This document shows, one piece after another, positions 16,233 to 25,532 of a stretch of 64,000 bases of DNA. The stretch lies in assembly GCF_042655305.1 (NCBI RefSeq), contig NZ_JBHSLR010000009.1. One strand, written 5' to 3'. Every line of letters starts with the position of its first letter. The first letter of the stretch is position 1. Source of the DNA: Arcanobacterium_A bovis (GTDB taxonomy: Bacteria; Actinomycetota; Actinomycetes; Actinomycetales; Actinomycetaceae). The notes below the pieces were generated by a model. The model saw only the letters and a list, made by a program, of their open reading frames with translations. It was not told the DNA's origin and searched no databases. The position numbers were made by a program, and so were the translations under genes.

Positions 16233-17312
16233 CTAAACGTTAAACCTAAACTCGACCACATCGCCGTCGTGCATGACGTAATCCTTGCCCTCCATACGCA
16301 ACTTTCCGTGCGCACGTGCCTCGGCAATCGACCCAAACTCGACCAAATCCTCGAACGAAACAACCTCAGCTTTGATGAAGCCTCGCTCAAAATCGGTATG
16401 AATCACGCCCGCCGCCTGCGGCGCAGTCCAGCCCTTACGAATCGTCCACGCACGCGCTTCCTTCGGACCCGCCGTCAGATACGTCTGCAAGCCGAGCGTC
16501 TCGAAACCAACGCGAGCCAACTGATCGAGCCCAGATTCTTCCTGGCCCGACTCAAGGAGCATCGCACGCGCTTCGTCTTCCTCCAGCTCAACTAGCTCAG
16601 ATTCAAACTTCGCATCCAAGAAAATCGCTTCCGCAGGCGCAACAAGCTCACGCAACTTCGCCTGCATGTCTTTGTCTGCCAGCCCGTCGTCGTCGGTATT
16701 AAAAACGTAAATGAAAGGCTTGGATGTCATGAGCTGGAACGACTTGAGAATGTCCTGGTCAAGCTCAGTACCAGCAGACGACAGCGTCTTACCCTGCTCG
16801 AGAATCGCGAGCGCCGCCTGCGCCGTCTCCACCACTTCCTTGTCGATCTTCTTGCCCGTAAGCTCCTTCTGCAAACGCGGGAGCTGCTTTTCGAGCGTCT
16901 GAATGTCGGCGAGCACGAGTTCCGTGGTGATCGTTTCGATGTCCGACGCCGGATCCACGCGTCCGTCCACGTGCGTCACGTCTGGATCGGCAAAAGCACG
17001 AGTGACCTGGCAAATCGCATCGGCTTCGCGGATATTGGCGAGGAACTGGTTTCCAAGACCTTCACCCTCCGAAGCTCCACGCACAATACCTGCAATATCA
17101 ACGAAAGACACGGTTGCGGGAAGAATTTTCTGGCTGTTAAAGATCTCCGCCAGTTTGTTAAGACGCTCATCAGGGAGCGGAACAATTCCCACATTCGGCT
17201 CAATCGTGGCAAACGGATAGTTTGCTGCGAGCACGGTTGCGCGGGTAAGAGCGTTGAATAGTGTTGATTTGCCGACGTTGGGCAGTCCTGCGATTCCAAT
17301 TGTTAAAGCCAC
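16233..17312 (-). CDS. ychF: Redox-regulated ATPase YchF (Obg family)
   Basis: A universally conserved P-loop protein of the Obg family that prefers ATP, binds ribosomes and affects stress responses. The 359-residue length is standard. G1 is GLPNVGKST at 9-17. The switch-II region with VDIAGIVRGASEGEGLGNQF follows near 72-92, and the NxxE motif that replaces the GTP-specific NKxD is present. The C-terminal TGS-like domain ends in VEFRFNV. It is divergent from rmuC across a region with five TGTCGA-type boxes. Confidence 0.95.
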   Translation of the reverse strand: MALTIGIAGLPNVGKSTLFNALTRATVLAANYPFATIEPNVGIVPLPDERLNKLAEIFNSQKILPATVSFVDIAGIVRGASEGEGLGNQFLANIREADAICQVTRAFADPDVTHVDGRVDPASDIETITTELVLADIQTLEKQLPRLQKELTGKKIDKEVVETAQAALAILEQGKTLSSAGTELDQDILKSFQLMTSKPFIYVFNTDDDGLADKDMQAKLRELVAPAEAIFLDAKFESELVELEEDEARAMLLESGQEESGLDQLARVGFETLGLQTYLTAGPKEARAWTIRKGWTAPQAAGVIHTDFERGFIKAEVVSFEDLVEFGSIAEARAHGKLRMEGKDYVMHDGDVVEFRFNV

Positions 17313-17353
17313 ACGAACAGTCTAGTTGGGATCGCGGCTTTCTGGGTAATTCA

Positions 17354-17426
17354 AAACGTGTCGATAAAATCGAAAAAATCGACACGTTTATACGACGTGT
17401 CGAAAGAATCGACATATCATCGACAC
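17354..17426. promoter_or_regulatory. Array of TGTCGA boxes between ychF and rmuC
   Basis: GTGTCGA or its complement occurs at 17358-17364, 17379-17385, 17397-17403, 17409-17414 and 17420-17426. The first two lie within a perfect 12-bp inverted repeat (AAACGTGTCGAT, 17354-17365 and 17378-17389). The spacing and symmetry suggest a binding array for a regulator of the divergent promoters. Confidence 0.45.
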
Positions 17427-17475
17427 ATCCAACCGGACATCATTTTTGGCAGGAGGCACAAACTAGACTGAAACC

Positions 17476-18696
17476 ATGACGATCAACATTCCTGTTCTTA
17501 TGCTACTTTTACTGCTCACAGCTATAGCTGGCGGGCTCGGCGGATATAGCTTCGCGCACAGTCGGGCACGAAGTCGCGAGTCGGAGCTGTCCCAGCAGCT
17601 CTCGGCTTCACGCGAGCAACTCCTCATCACTTCCGGCAAGCTCGAGCGATTAGAAACCGAAAATACTGAACTCATCGAACGTTTTGGTGAAGATTCTTCG
17701 ATCTTGCAGGTGCTCTCCCCTATCGTGAAGCAACTTGACGATGTAAACCAGCAAGTCCAGCGCCTAGATCAACGCACGATTGCGCACAACACACAAGTGC
17801 TCACTCATCTTCAGAACGACGCGCGGGTGCAAGCTGAGCTTTCACACACCACGGCTTCTCTCAATGCGGCTTTACGTTCAACGTCTGCCCGGGGAAACTG
17901 GGGCGAAGTGCAGCTAAAGCGGCTCGTTGAAGCTGCTGGAATGCTTGAACGCGTCGATTTTGACGTGCAGACCACCTCAGCGAAATTCGCTTTCCCTGCA
18001 TCAAGCAGTGCAACTGCGGCTCCGGCAGAAAAATCTCGACTGCGCCCAGATGCCATCATTCATCTTCCTGGAGGTGGGCATATCGCTATCGACGCAAAAA
18101 CGCCCATGGATGCGTTTTTACGCGCACAAGAAATCGATGCATCACAACTAGCAGGAGCACAAGAGCGCAATGAACTGCTCAAAAAGCACGCAAAGGCAGT
18201 GCAAAGTCATATACAAGCCCTGGTAAAACGCAATTATCCCGGCGATTTTCCCGATTCTCCGCAAATCACTGTCATGTTTTTACCATCCGAAGGTCTCCTG
18301 GCCGAAGCACTCGAAGCAGACGCAGCTTTGCTTGAATCTGCGCTGCGTACGGGTATCGTCCCCACCTCGCCTAGTTCACTACTGGCATTGCTCCGCGCTG
18401 TAGCTTCCGTGTGGTCATCCGCTGCGGCATCCGAAGAAGCACGTGAGATAGTCAATCTGGGCCGCACGCTCGTAGAACGACTCAATACCGTGGTCAAACA
18501 CCTGGGATCACTTGGGAAGTCACTCGGAAGCTCGGTCGATAGCTACAACAAAGCTATAGCTTCACTCGAATCGCGCGTGCTGGTCACGGCTCGTAAATTC
18601 GATTCACTTGATACCCAAGCCCTTGAAATAGCGCCACCACCAGCACAATTAGCTACAAGTGAAACCACAATCCGCCTCCCGAAAGAGCTTGCGTGA
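17476..18696 (+). CDS. rmuC: DNA recombination protein RmuC
   Basis: RmuC limits DNA inversions and rearrangements and has a nuclease-like core. This 406-residue protein has an N-terminal membrane helix (about 5-26), a coiled coil (about 28-125), and then the RmuC core. The core includes RGNWGEVQLKRLVEAAG (about 138-154), RPDAIIHLPGG and IAIDAKTP, where the acidic and Lys residues form the restriction-endonuclease-like motif. The C-terminus is a helical tail. It is next to a DNA alkylation repair gene, though on the opposite strand. Confidence 0.93.
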   Translation: MTINIPVLMLLLLLTAIAGGLGGYSFAHSRARSRESELSQQLSASREQLLITSGKLERLETENTELIERFGEDSSILQVLSPIVKQLDDVNQQVQRLDQRTIAHNTQVLTHLQNDARVQAELSHTTASLNAALRSTSARGNWGEVQLKRLVEAAGMLERVDFDVQTTSAKFAFPASSSATAAPAEKSRLRPDAIIHLPGGGHIAIDAKTPMDAFLRAQEIDASQLAGAQERNELLKKHAKAVQSHIQALVKRNYPGDFPDSPQITVMFLPSEGLLAEALEADAALLESALRTGIVPTSPSSLLALLRAVASVWSSAAASEEAREIVNLGRTLVERLNTVVKHLGSLGKSLGSSVDSYNKAIASLESRVLVTARKFDSLDTQALEIAPPPAQLATSETTIRLPKELA

Positions 18697-18755
18697 ATTA
18701 CAAAAGCTTCCCAGCTCACGAACACCTTGCGAATCACAAAAGCTTTGCGGCTCAC

Positions 18756-18805
18756 AAGATCTTTCGTGAATCACAAGTACAAGATCTTTCGTGAATCACA
18801 AGTAC
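18756..18805. repeat. Perfect 25-bp tandem duplication
   Basis: The unit AAGATCTTTCGTGAATCACA plus AGTAC occurs twice without a gap (18756-18780, 18781-18805). The second copy covers the stop codon and last codons of the AlkD-like gene. Looser variants (GAATCACAAAAGCTTT) lie just upstream at 18691-18750, so this is a small repeat field between two convergent genes. Confidence 0.8.
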
Positions 18806-19575
18806 TTGCTCGCTTCGCGGCGCGTGAGCGCCGCGGCCGAGTGCTTATCTAAGAATGCAGCTACCCAGCTCGGATTAGTCTTGGAGTATTCGCGCAGCGA
18901 CCAGCCGATTGCTTTTTGGATAAAGAACTCATCACCAAATTCTGTACCCGGCAAATTCTTCACCAAAATCTGTTCAAACAGTTCAGTATCGGTATCCTCC
19001 CGAAAATGCAGCTGGTGATCAATCGCAATTCGACGAGTCCAGAAATTCGAATCCTCAGCCCAAGCGAGCATTACGTCTTTGGCCTGCGCATCCTTGCGCA
19101 CAATGTCACCAACAGTTCGATGCAAAGCATCAACAGTATCCCACCAGGATTTCGATTCAACCAGCGTCTTTATCCGTGGCAAATCAGCCAGCCCCAACAG
19201 ATGCGACACCTGGCGCAAATAATCAGCAGCCACGTACTGGAATTCGCGTTGCGGCAAAGCCCAGCACATCGAAATAAAACTCCAGTCCGCATGAGGATCG
19301 CGCCGTGCCACTTTGAAAAATGGCTTCGAGATAGCCTTGCGCTCAGGAGTTTTCACACCAAGAAAAGCGAACTGGTCACGCATATATTTCTGCATACCAA
19401 TCGCATTTTCACGATCTGCAGCAGCCATCAACTGCGCAACTAGAAGCGCACCGTCCATCGAGGTATCAAACGCCTCACCAGCGAAAACCGGATCAATCGG
19501 CGTCTGTGCCACCACGCCGTCTAGCGCATCAAGAGGTGAACTAAGCGCACCAGCACGCAAATCATCCATACTCAT
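18796..19575 (-). CDS. DNA alkylation repair protein (AlkD-like HEAT-repeat glycosylase)
   Basis: A 259-residue all-helical protein of the AlkD family, which excises positively charged alkylated bases. Family landmarks include MQKYMRDQFAFLGVKTPERK near the N-terminus, WWDTVD with the paired Trp and catalytic Asp near the middle, and NFWTRRIAI followed by FIQKAIGWSLREY. I chose the ATG at 19575, seven bases after the ispH stop. An ATG at 19608 would overlap ispH by 26 bases and neither has a strong ribosome binding site. It is probably cotranscribed with ispH. Confidence 0.88.
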   Translation of the reverse strand: MSMDDLRAGALSSPLDALDGVVAQTPIDPVFAGEAFDTSMDGALLVAQLMAAADRENAIGMQKYMRDQFAFLGVKTPERKAISKPFFKVARRDPHADWSFISMCWALPQREFQYVAADYLRQVSHLLGLADLPRIKTLVESKSWWDTVDALHRTVGDIVRKDAQAKDVMLAWAEDSNFWTRRIAIDHQLHFREDTDTELFEQILVKNLPGTEFGDEFFIQKAIGWSLREYSKTNPSWVAAFLDKHSAAALTRREASKYL

Positions 19576-19582
19576 ACCACCA

Positions 19583-20740
19583 TCACATCGAGCGATTAGC
19601 TCGAGCATTCGAAATCTTTGCGTTCTTATCGCGCGCTTTGTGAGGGCGATCCACCTCAGCGCCAGTCGCTTTCAAATCAGCCCGCAGATTCTTCGGCAAC
19701 GAGAAACGAACATCCTCCTGCGCAGTCGCTACATTTTCAACTTCAGTAAACCCAGCAGATTTCAACACGGCAACAACGTCACGCACCAAAATCTCCGGAA
19801 CTGACGCCCCCGATGTCACCCCAACCGTCTTTGCATTCGCAAACCAATCGGCACACACTTCACTCGCCTTGTCAACGCGATAAGCAGCGCCAGCTCCAGC
19901 TTCCAAAGCAACTTCCACCAAGCGCACCGAATTCGAAGAATTCGCCGAACCCACCACAATCACCACATCAGACTGCGGCGCCATCGCTTTCACAGCCCCC
20001 TGCCGGTTCTGCGTCGCGTAACAAATATCGTCCGAGGGTGGATCGATCAGATTCGGGAAACGCTCACGAAGCAACTCCACAGTTTTCAGCGTCTCGTCCA
20101 CCGAAAGCGTCGTCTGTGAAATCCACACCACACGATTCGGATCACGCACCTGAACTGCAGCAACGTCCTCCGGTCCGTTTACTACCTGGATATGCTCAGG
20201 AGCTTCGCCCTGAGTTCCCTCAACTTCCTCGTGTCCCTCATGCCCAATGAGCAAAATGTCGAAATCTTCATCAGCAAAACGCACCGCCTGCTTGTGAACC
20301 TTTGTAACGAGTGGGCACGTAGCATCAATCGTGATAAGCGAGCGCTGAGCAGCCTGTTCATGTACTGCCGGCGACACCCCATGCGCCGAAAAAACTACAC
20401 GAGCACCTTCGGGAACCTCATCGGTGTCGTGCACGAAAATCGCTCCCCGCTCAGTGAGAGTTTCCACCACGAATTTGTTGTGCACGATCTCTTTACGCAC
20501 ATATACAGGCGCGCCATACAGTTCAAGCGCTTTTTCCACCGCGTCAACCGCGCGATCAACGCCAGCACAGTAGCCCCGCGGCGTTGCGAGGAGAATTTTC
20601 TTTCCCTCCGACGACGGTTCCGAAGGCACATCCGCCGGAAAGGCAGACGCACCTGCCAACGAAACTGCACGTCGTTCAGCAGCTACCTCGGCCACCTCAC
20701 TAGTTTCCGTATTAGACGCGTTGTTCGCCTTCGTCGTCAC
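19583..20740 (-). CDS. ispH: 4-hydroxy-3-methylbut-2-enyl diphosphate reductase (IspH)
   Basis: IspH is the last enzyme of the MEP isoprenoid pathway; it makes IPP and DMAPP using a [4Fe-4S] cluster. The three cluster cysteines are in GYCAGVDRA (Cys58 with the start chosen here), IDATCPLVTKVH and DDICYATQNRQ. The AHGVSP and TSGASVPE segments are also present. The core begins about 45 residues in and has normal length, with a basic C-terminal tail. I chose the GTG at 20740, with GAGGGA just before it. The frame stays open to 20992 and would add 84 residues with a Cys-rich stretch and one membrane helix, unusual for IspH. Confidence 0.9.
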   Translation of the reverse strand: MTTKANNASNTETSEVAEVAAERRAVSLAGASAFPADVPSEPSSEGKKILLATPRGYCAGVDRAVDAVEKALELYGAPVYVRKEIVHNKFVVETLTERGAIFVHDTDEVPEGARVVFSAHGVSPAVHEQAAQRSLITIDATCPLVTKVHKQAVRFADEDFDILLIGHEGHEEVEGTQGEAPEHIQVVNGPEDVAAVQVRDPNRVVWISQTTLSVDETLKTVELLRERFPNLIDPPSDDICYATQNRQGAVKAMAPQSDVVIVVGSANSSNSVRLVEVALEAGAGAAYRVDKASEVCADWFANAKTVGVTSGASVPEILVRDVVAVLKSAGFTEVENVATAQEDVRFSLPKNLRADLKATGAEVDRPHKARDKNAKISNARANRSM

Positions 20741-21160
20741 AATTCCCTCATCTCTTGCTACCGATACATAATTCGTACAAATGCGCGTTACGAGCACTCC
20801 TGCTACGAGTACCCCGAACGCTGCGAGAAACGTAAGCGCCCAAACGCCACAAATACCGCCACTGCCACAATCACACCAATACTTCACATAGCGGTTGCGC
20901 TCGGGGCACACGTTGTTCGTAGCGCCAGTTACTCTCTCCATTTTAGATCGTAGTTCATATGCTCTCAGTTCTGCACGATCAAATCCGAACACGCGCTTAG
21001 CCCACGCAGCTTGGCGTTCAGCCTAGTAGCCCACACTCTCAGCCCGAACATCCCCATGCTCAATCAAACCTCCCCATGCTCAGCCCAGGCACCCTTACAC
21101 TTACCCACAAATTTTCCCAATTCCACTGCCAAACTACCTCATAACGTGCAAAACTAGAGT

Positions 21161-22498
21161 GTGCCCACAAATAATTCTCAAGCGAATCACTCCCAAAGCG
21201 CTATCCCGCCACATTTACCGCAACTAGCAGCGCAAACCACGCCGGACCACCCGTGGCCGCTCCGTCTCCTATCAGCAAAAATAGCAGAATACGTGCAGAA
21301 GATGTCTCGCCTGTGGGTCGAGGGCGAAATCATTACGCTCGTACGCCGCCCCAACGCCAAGCTTCAGTACTTCACCCTCGCCGACCTCGAAGAAAAAGTC
21401 TCGATCAACGTCAAAATCTTCACCCACAATCTTCCCGAAGGTATCGATCAAGGCTCGCGGGTAATTATCTGTGCCAAACCGGACTTTTGGACAGGAAACG
21501 GATCACTCACGCTTCATGCCGACGAAGTACGCGCAGTGGGCATTGGCGACATTCTGGCACGAATCGAGCAATTGAAGAATCGTCTCGCGGCCGAAGGCCT
21601 CTTTTCCCCACAAAACAAAAAGCCGCTCCCCTTTCTACCTAGAAAAATCGGTCTGATCTGTGGCCGCAATACCAAGGCGAAGCACGACGTCGTCGTCAAC
21701 GCAACTGCACGCTGGGCAGACGTCAACTTTGAAATCAGAGAAGTGCAAGTCCAGGGCAACGGCTCAGTAGAGGCTATGATTCCCGCCCTCGCAGAGCTCG
21801 ATTCACTGCCCGACGTCGATGTGATCGTTTTCGCACGAGGTGGCGGTTCGGTTGAAGACCTCTTGCCATTTTCCGATGAGAGACTTATCCGCGCCGTCGC
21901 CGCAGCTCAAACACCCGTCGTCTCTGCAATAGGTCATGAAACGGACAATCCGCTGCTCGATTACGTTGCTGACTTCCGCGCGTCCACGCCAACTGATGCG
22001 GCGCGAAAAATCGTGCCCGACGTCGTCGAAGAAAGAAATGGGCTACGCGAAGCAGTGCGACGCGGCCGCCTACACCTCGATAACCAGCTTCATTTCGCAA
22101 ATGAGCAGCTCACACAACTACGCAACAGTCCTGCTTTCGCACACCCCCAACGCATACTTGAGGTGCGGGCAGAGGAATTGCAAAACCTTGTCAATCTCAA
22201 AAACGTATATTTTGAACGCGAGATTTCCAAAAAACGCGCCGATTTAGATGCCACAATCGCGCGTTTGCGGACTTTATCCCCACAATCTACCCTAAAACGC
22301 GGATACACTATTCTTCTAAAGTCCGATGGTTCATTGGTGCGTCACACCACCGATGCCCCACTGCAAACGCGACTCGACGCTCGGTTAGCCGACGGCACGA
22401 TTCACCTTGTGGTCACCGACGGCAAAACGAGCAAAACCGACACCCTGCCTCACCAGCAGCCAAACCCTGAAAATTCAGAGATAGGAGAAGCAAAATGA
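21161..22498 (+). CDS. xseA: Exodeoxyribonuclease VII large subunit
   Basis: This is the catalytic subunit of exonuclease VII, which degrades single-stranded DNA to oligonucleotides. The 445-residue protein starts at a GTG at 21161. It has the N-terminal OB fold (VEGEIITLVRRPNAKLQYFTL), the catalytic core with RGGGSVEDLLPF, AIGHETDNPL and DFRASTPTDAA, then a long coiled-coil arm (about 285-370) and the C-terminal RGYTIL segment. It overlaps xseB by ATGA (22495-22498) and heads a coupled xseA-xseB-pfkB operon. Confidence 0.95.
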   Translation: MPTNNSQANHSQSAIPPHLPQLAAQTTPDHPWPLRLLSAKIAEYVQKMSRLWVEGEIITLVRRPNAKLQYFTLADLEEKVSINVKIFTHNLPEGIDQGSRVIICAKPDFWTGNGSLTLHADEVRAVGIGDILARIEQLKNRLAAEGLFSPQNKKPLPFLPRKIGLICGRNTKAKHDVVVNATARWADVNFEIREVQVQGNGSVEAMIPALAELDSLPDVDVIVFARGGGSVEDLLPFSDERLIRAVAAAQTPVVSAIGHETDNPLLDYVADFRASTPTDAARKIVPDVVEERNGLREAVRRGRLHLDNQLHFANEQLTQLRNSPAFAHPQRILEVRAEELQNLVNLKNVYFEREISKKRADLDATIARLRTLSPQSTLKRGYTILLKSDGSLVRHTTDAPLQTRLDARLADGTIHLVVTDGKTSKTDTLPHQQPNPENSEIGEAK

Positions 22499-22806
22499 CT
22501 GAGCTCAGCCCAGCTGAACTAGACAAAAAAGTCGCAACGCTCTCCTATGAAGAAGCGCGCTCGAAATTGGTGGACATCGTAGCCCGCCTTGAGCAGGGAA
22601 ATATTCCGCTGGAGGAGTCACTCACGCTGTGGGAGCTCGGCGAAGCTCTCGCCCGCCGCTGTGAAGCCTGGCTTGATGGAGCTCGTGCCCGCTTGGCGCG
22701 CGCCCAAGAACTTACTCGCAAAGCCCAATTGGCTGCCAACCCATCATCTGATTCACCATCCGATGAATCAGCAGCTAATTCCCGAGATTCGGAGAACGAA
22801 CAATGA
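22495..22806 (+). CDS. xseB: Exodeoxyribonuclease VII small subunit
   Basis: The small subunit that coats the coiled-coil arm of XseA. At 103 residues it is slightly longer than usual (about 80) because of an acidic, Ser-rich tail. The conserved segments LSYEEARSKLVDIVARLEQGNIPLEESLTLWELGEAL (residues 16-52, quoted in part only as family landmarks SYEEA, LEQG and LEESL) give the typical helical pair. It overlaps its neighbours at both ends by ATGA. Confidence 0.95.
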   Translation: MTELSPAELDKKVATLSYEEARSKLVDIVARLEQGNIPLEESLTLWELGEALARRCEAWLDGARARLARAQELTRKAQLAANPSSDSPSDESAANSRDSENEQ

Positions 22807-23771
22807 CGATCCTCGTAATTGGTGAAGCCCTCATCGACATTTTCTACAATCAAGAAGGCACAGAAATCGATCGTCGCCCTGGCGGATCGCCGATGAACGT
22901 GGCGATTGGTTTGGCACGCTTGGGTCGCGACACCTCACTCCTCACCCGCGTTGGCGACGACGCCGCAGGCGATTCGATCGTTGAACACTGCGCTGCGGAT
23001 CGCGTGCGTTTGGTAAATGGCTCGGTGACGTCGGAGCCCACGTCACTCGCACACGCCCACCTTGGCGCGGACGGATCGGCTAGCTATACATTCGAGCTCC
23101 ACTCGGATTACCCAATGCCACCAAGCGATGAGCATGAGCGTGCTGACCTCCTTGATTGCGCTCCTCGATTGGTACACATTGGCTCAATCGGCGCTCACCT
23201 AGAGCCAGGCGCGGCAGCAGTCAAAGAGTGGATCAAGTTCTATCGCCAAAAGTCCACGATTTCTTACGATCCAAACGTGCGGCTTGACGTAGTGGGTCCC
23301 GCTGAGAAGTTGCGCGGCGAAGTCGAAGCCATGCTCGAATATGTGGACGTTTTCAAGGCAAGCAAAGAGGATCTTGAGTTCCTCTACGAAGATCTTGACC
23401 TCGACATCGCCGTAGATGCGGTGCTCAACGCAGGCGTCGCCTTGGTTGTGATTACCGACGGCGGTGCAGGACTTCACCTCTACACCAAAGAACATCGTGT
23501 AACGGTTCCAGCTGTGAAAGTGGACGTCGTGGATACCGTGGGAGCTGGGGATTCGCTAATGTCGGCACTCATCGACGGTCTTGGTCGACTGTCGGTGCTC
23601 GGCCGTGAGGAAGTCGATGCGATTCGCGGTCTTTCAAAGACTATGCTCACGACTCTCGGCTACTATGCGGCAACCGCAGCTAGCATTACCGTCACTCGCC
23701 GCGGAGCGAATCCTCCAAATCGCCAGGAGATTTCTGCACAATCGGAGAAGTACTCTCTCGCCGGGCTTTAG
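22803..23771 (+). CDS. PfkB family carbohydrate kinase (fructokinase-like)
   Basis: A 322-residue ribokinase-fold kinase that phosphorylates a sugar or nucleoside with ATP. It has the N-terminal PGGSPMNVAIGLARLG motif with the substrate-binding Gly-Gly (about 27-42). The C-terminal signature DTVGAGDS at about 243-250 supplies the anion hole and catalytic Asp. The sequence is most like fructokinases, but the substrate cannot be fixed from sequence alone. Its start overlaps the xseB stop by ATGA, so it is translated with the exonuclease genes, a link without evident functional meaning. Confidence 0.87.
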   Translation: MTILVIGEALIDIFYNQEGTEIDRRPGGSPMNVAIGLARLGRDTSLLTRVGDDAAGDSIVEHCAADRVRLVNGSVTSEPTSLAHAHLGADGSASYTFELHSDYPMPPSDEHERADLLDCAPRLVHIGSIGAHLEPGAAAVKEWIKFYRQKSTISYDPNVRLDVVGPAEKLRGEVEAMLEYVDVFKASKEDLEFLYEDLDLDIAVDAVLNAGVALVVITDGGAGLHLYTKEHRVTVPAVKVDVVDTVGAGDSLMSALIDGLGRLSVLGREEVDAIRGLSKTMLTTLGYYAATAASITVTRRGANPPNRQEISAQSEKYSLAGL

Positions 23772-23830
23772 GATTCTAGGAGCACCAGCCCTCTGTTCTA
23801 CGAGTGATCAATCACTTTGCGTGCGTAAAA

Positions 23831-24592
23831 CTATTTTCCTCGGCGGCGCTCGCGCCGGGAGAAATCACGCAAAGCGCGCAAGAAGTCAGTGCGGCGGAAG
23901 TCTGGCCAATACGTCTCGCAAAAGAAAAACTCGGTATGCACGGTTTGCCAGAGCATAAACCCGCTCATGCGCTGTTCGCCTGAGGTGCGAATGATCAGGT
24001 CAGGATCGGGTTGCCCGCGCGTATACATATGATTCGTAATATCTGCCGTCGTGAGGTTTTGAGCAACCTCGCTCAACGTCGCGCCACGTAATTCACATTC
24101 AAGCAGGTAATCACGCATTGCTTGAGTAATTTCTTGGCGTCCACCGTAGCCAATTGCCACATTCACAGTCACGCCATCAACGTTTGCACTGCGTTCTGCA
24201 GCTTGTAAGATACGCGAGGCAGCGGCGTCGGGAAGAAGGCTCATATCTCCGATCACCCGCAGTTTCCAACGCTTCGTTTGTGCCAAACTTTCCACTAAAC
24301 GCACGATGATGTCCAACAAATCGTCAAGTTCTTCTTGAGCACGCGCCAAGTTTTCAGTCGAAAGCATCCATAGCGTGACGATGCCGATGCCGGATTCTTC
24401 GCACCATCCCAGTACTTCGCTGACGTGGTCGGCACCTCGTTTGTGCCCACTAGCAGCTGCTACACCGAGCGCTTTAGCCCAACGACGATTTCCATCCAAG
24501 ATAATTCCCACATGGTGCGGTATCTGTGCGTCTGAAAGCTGCTTGCGCAAACGCCTTTCGTAGAGCGCATAGAGAAAACTGGGAATCCGCAT
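23831..24592 (-). CDS. uppS: Isoprenyl transferase (undecaprenyl diphosphate synthase type)
   Basis: A cis-prenyltransferase that builds polyprenyl diphosphates for cell-wall lipid carriers. The 253-residue protein carries the active-site motif DGNRRWA at 33-39 (Asp33 binds magnesium), GHKRGADHV, TLWMLSTENL, and the C-terminal RTSGEQRMSGFMLWQ with ELF-like TEFFF. Actinobacteria often have two such enzymes making short and long products; which one this is cannot be told. It is divergent from the hemolysin III gene. Confidence 0.92.
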   Translation of the reverse strand: MRIPSFLYALYERRLRKQLSDAQIPHHVGIILDGNRRWAKALGVAAASGHKRGADHVSEVLGWCEESGIGIVTLWMLSTENLARAQEELDDLLDIIVRLVESLAQTKRWKLRVIGDMSLLPDAAASRILQAAERSANVDGVTVNVAIGYGGRQEITQAMRDYLLECELRGATLSEVAQNLTTADITNHMYTRGQPDPDLIIRTSGEQRMSGFMLWQTVHTEFFFCETYWPDFRRTDFLRALRDFSRRERRRGK

Positions 24593-24734
24593 TGAGCCTC
24601 CTTGCGATTCTCACATCAGGTGTACTCAAGCATACCTTGCGAATTGAAAGGAAACATCACGCGTCACTGCGGTAGTGTTAAAAGAAAGAGGATATAAACC
24701 TCTGATATTTTTCTTTTACCTGCTGAGGAGCTTT

Positions 24735-25388
24735 ATGAGTCGAAACGATATGATCCAGAAAACTCGCGCTCGCGGGTGGATCCATTTATGCACTGCTCCG
24801 CTCGCAGTGGCAAACTCGATCGTTTTGCTGTGTTTTTCTCCCAATACCGCTGTAGCCACGTCGATTATTGTTTATGGCCTGGCAGCTTTGGCTCTTTTTG
24901 GCGGCTCAGCGCTCTATCATATCGGCAACTGGCAACCGAAAACGAAAGCCATCTTGCGCCGCATGGATCACGCCAATATTTTCCTGCTCATTGCCGGCAC
25001 TTATACCCCGCTATCGGGCATGCTCCTTGAGCCTGGCCGTGCGAAACTCATGCTTTCAATTGTGTGGATTGGCTCAGCGCTAGGCATTCTCATGCACATC
25101 TTCTGGCTAAATGCTCCGCGCTGGCTTTACGTGCTGCTATATATCCTGCTCGGCTGGGTGGCAGTGTGGTTCTTACCTGATTTTTGGAATTCTGGCGGCC
25201 CGGCAATCGTGTGGCTGCTTCTCGCAGGCGGACTTGCCTATACGATAGGCGCAATCTGTTATGCATTCCGCTGGCCCAATCCTTGGCCGTTGCATTTTGG
25301 TTTTCACGAATTTTTCCACTTGGGCACTGTTGCTGGATACGCCTGCCATGCGGTTGCCGTGTGGCTCGCGCTCAGCACAGTTTGGTGA
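24735..25388 (+). CDS. trhA: Hemolysin III family (PAQR/TrhA) membrane protein
   Basis: A 217-residue protein with seven predicted membrane helices of the PAQR/hemolysin III family. The metal-binding landmarks are present: SALYHIGNW near 60-68, RRMDHANIFLLIAGTYTP near 77-94, and FHEFFHLGTVAGYACH near the C-terminus, with the His residues thought to bind zinc. In Escherichia coli TrhA affects membrane energetics and lipid homeostasis. The start is the ATG at 24735 with GAGGAG before it; the frame is open further upstream without a site. Confidence 0.87.
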   Translation: MSRNDMIQKTRARGWIHLCTAPLAVANSIVLLCFSPNTAVATSIIVYGLAALALFGGSALYHIGNWQPKTKAILRRMDHANIFLLIAGTYTPLSGMLLEPGRAKLMLSIVWIGSALGILMHIFWLNAPRWLYVLLYILLGWVAVWFLPDFWNSGGPAIVWLLLAGGLAYTIGAICYAFRWPNPWPLHFGFHEFFHLGTVAGYACHAVAVWLALSTVW

Positions 25389-25532
25389 GGCACCATCTAC
25401 TGTGGGGTGACGCGCTGCCGACTGCGTGGTGACGCACCGCCGTCCTGCCGCTTCATTTCTTCATTCCTTTCGTTTCTTGTGCTGCACGTCTCACTCCCCT
25501 GTGATAGCTTTTAGCTAACGAAGGGAGCATTT

